Under the pieces are notes generated by a model. That model saw only the letters and a program-made list of their open reading frames with translations. It was not told where the DNA came from and did not search any database. DNA of 7,291 nucleotides, from contig URDV01000114.1 in assembly GCA_900546605.1 (NCBI GenBank), forward strand, positions 1 through 7,291. The letters run 5' to 3'. This DNA is from an uncultured Prevotella sp. (lineage in GTDB: Bacteria; Bacteroidota; Bacteroidia; Bacteroidales; Bacteroidaceae). Position numbers and translations under genes: made by a program. Positions 6,801 through 7,291 of the stretch are shown piece by piece. The first letter of the stretch is position 1. Each line of letters opens with the position of its first letter.

Positions 6801-7291
6801 TTGACCGATTGATTGACAACGACAAAAACTTGCAAGCCTATCAAAATGGTGTATTGGCTAACGAGAACCTTTCAAAGCCACAGCGTGAAACCATATCGCA
6901 ATACATTGCCACACGAAAGACTTTGCAAGCATTTGACTTGTTTGCCAAGGTTGGTAACGAAAAGAGCAAACCGAATGAGTTTGACATTCGCTATAACGAT
7001 GCTTACATAGCAGGCACGCAAGTGAAAAGTCCTGACCAAATGGCACAAATGCGTGAAAGCCTTGATGCAAGCCGAAATACTTTGGCTAACTTACTCGGTA
7101 TTAACCCCGAACAGGTTGATGCTTTGTTTGCTGACACAAACAAATCGTTGGGACAAATTTATGAAGAACTTACACAACAATTTGTTGATAATGAAAAAGC
7201 CATTTTGCCCAATGGACAAAGCGTAAATACCACTAACATAGAACCGATTAAGCGTGCAATGGACCACTATTGTACAGCCCTATCTATGCAA
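3824..7291 (+). CDS. Very large protein, 3' end beyond the window; possible phage internal/injected or mobile-element protein
   Basis: Open for 1156 codons from the ATG at 3824 to the last base, with no stop in view, so the product is partial here. No known catalytic domain is recognised. Layout: a two-copy 22-residue repeat (13-34 and 42-63); a Gln/Pro/Asn-rich linker (about 67-145); a charged, mostly helical region (146-585); a hydrophobic stretch (594-613); a glycine-rich hydrophobic stretch (661-692); a Gly/Ala/Val-rich stretch (733-778); then further amphipathic helical sequence rich in Asn, Gln and Lys. I find only one cysteine, near the end (1150). It has no signal peptide. Size, low cysteine, Gln/Asn content and scattered GA-rich helices recall internal virion proteins that are injected with phage DNA, or the huge polyvalent proteins of Bacteroidota mobile elements. 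This is inference. It starts 2 bases after the 328-residue gene, indicating one operon and probable translational coupling. Confidence 0.85.
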   Translation, partial: MINEIEDKNNRRNLYEALKGDFDLGTAEQFEKSMQSAEARKNLWNAIHEDYDVGTFEQFEKDMMGDKVKPEQANHSQPTNAQPNQPQPQQPQQAQFQQSLPITSKVGQTEQGNKQIAQVHNQQSSSQAMPPQATMNAPQPRQQVMSLNDRQKLWTWRNIKPTLSTGQTEQQYNARWNNEVENVKRRNDPDEIAAFNAFQKELAQQQAKVQQQGHAVVETGNQPFQSESGTEVWPISFSRKTIPHNQDYVFTLRAMQQAKGTYDLQYNIKDPEIRRDYEALTAPTDHTYRPTDAILDASPREKNKYYQWYAAYLYSNGGEMPEWLDYTAQLKLRSLNKSNLESEAKQWTNLVERTRNARKFRGSNSVSDWLNEQYNFKSGDPRIINGASYPYLVTRAGLIQTPLVQTTGRATVADNRRAYNESLQSNEQSKANPAQGDVYSTSSIINPERFWANTTKWQDLSESQKAAYKDEADYYNQMLKGQANVSYYSVGNRQNEEVEFLKHNRKQMNEQYNMLTDKERTQAVMKQAERTLNVLNGISHDLNTKLRFSIMGKGVEEDNGIRSVIRRYEKFLEVAPRYLEKRNYSAALQFWNGLTDLNGLTFGLLGVADAVSLNKIANNPPKDLIEKFGGEANAKKVIATAIQLDNMAEEYRQKLDYYGTGYSLGGLTQFGIQAGLPLFKGTEAVGKILTGGMRGLVKKATLRYMPNTAKRLGAKELVQTTLAEGTRQAMREGGIGGAAGYVAGRLGVANGVSTIVGKAAQGSVEGVVLSVPHAIANVTNNRTGQANVVEINREGIKVNDQPFTHMNQAPDGKVEADTMLREWSQWVGMRVGEVFMPFSKYVDGKVANVAKGAWNKSVGRFIDGSSFARITETFSKAANVGKAATEVGKYVSGNLKRAGMGGTLTFYAQTNLSEMLNAMTVGDVSWDDIKSDQLDKLWGAFVSNAYLVAQNNLVGTVGYYNQKSNLNKSLAQYDAQGSAAWGETDWNGIKADVDRLIDNDKNLQAYQNGVLANENLSKPQRETISQYIATRKTLQAFDLFAKVGNEKSKPNEFDIRYNDAYIAGTQVKSPDQMAQMRESLDASRNTLANLLGINPEQVDALFADTNKSLGQIYEELTQQFVDNEKAILPNGQSVNTTNIEPIKRAMDHYCTALSMQ
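3860..4012 (+). repeat. Two-copy 22-residue repeat at the N-terminus of the large protein
   Basis: Residues 13-34 and 42-63 align without gaps and share 13 of 22 positions. The common pattern is N-L-x(2)-A, then D-x-D-x-G-T-x-E-Q-F-E-K-x-M, with a 29-residue period. Aromatic/hydrophobic positions (Y/W, F/Y, L/V) are conserved in kind. The small helical repeat precedes a disordered linker, suggesting a docking or packaging tag for the rest of the protein; that role is inference. Confidence 0.75.
4022..4258 (+). repeat. Gln/Pro-rich low-complexity linker in the large protein
   Basis: Residues about 67-145 are dominated by Gln, Pro, Asn and Ala, including a PQPQQPQQ run near 86-93. The DNA shows matching CAA/CAC-rich short repeats. 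It is probably disordered and separates the N-terminal repeat domain from the main body. Confidence 0.7.

Overview
The window reads as a piece of a Bacteroidota chromosome, probably from a Prevotella-like gut or oral anaerobe, that runs into a mobile or phage-like segment. Support for this is the TAnnTTTG-type -7 promoter element upstream of the AraC gene, the near absence of Shine-Dalgarno sequences before the starts, the moderate GC content and the protein styles. The genus is an inference.

Left part (1-2341), ordinary chromosome: a secreted M15-family zinc peptidase on the + strand faces a two-gene minus-strand unit. That unit is an AraC-family regulator followed, 43 bases downstream, by a small nitroreductase. 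The two transcription units converge on one strong hairpin at 797-840, flanked by an A-tract and a T-tract, that can serve as a terminator in both directions. The regulator/nitroreductase pair looks like a small inducible redox or detoxification unit; the peptidase looks like a separate cell-wall enzyme.

Middle (2342-2834), about 490 bases without a convincing gene: it is AT-rich apart from one C/G-rich hairpin. It holds the AraC promoter on the left, several palindromes, and on the right two adjoining perfect inverted repeats plus a possible -7 element just before the next gene. If the right-hand part is an integrated element, its left end should lie here.

Right part (2835-7291), a tightly linked gene pair on the + strand. 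A 328-residue cysteine-free protein has a short hydrophobic helix, a long helical region, a Gly/Lys linker and a basic tail. It is followed after 2 bases by a very large gene that is open for 1156 codons up to the last base and has no stop inside the window. The large protein starts with a two-copy 22-residue repeat, then a Gln/Pro-rich linker, then long helical regions with Gly/Ala-rich hydrophobic stretches. I do not recognise a named family for either. The architecture resembles phage virion-internal or injected proteins, or the very large proteins of Bacteroidota mobile elements. This pair is the most interesting content of the window.
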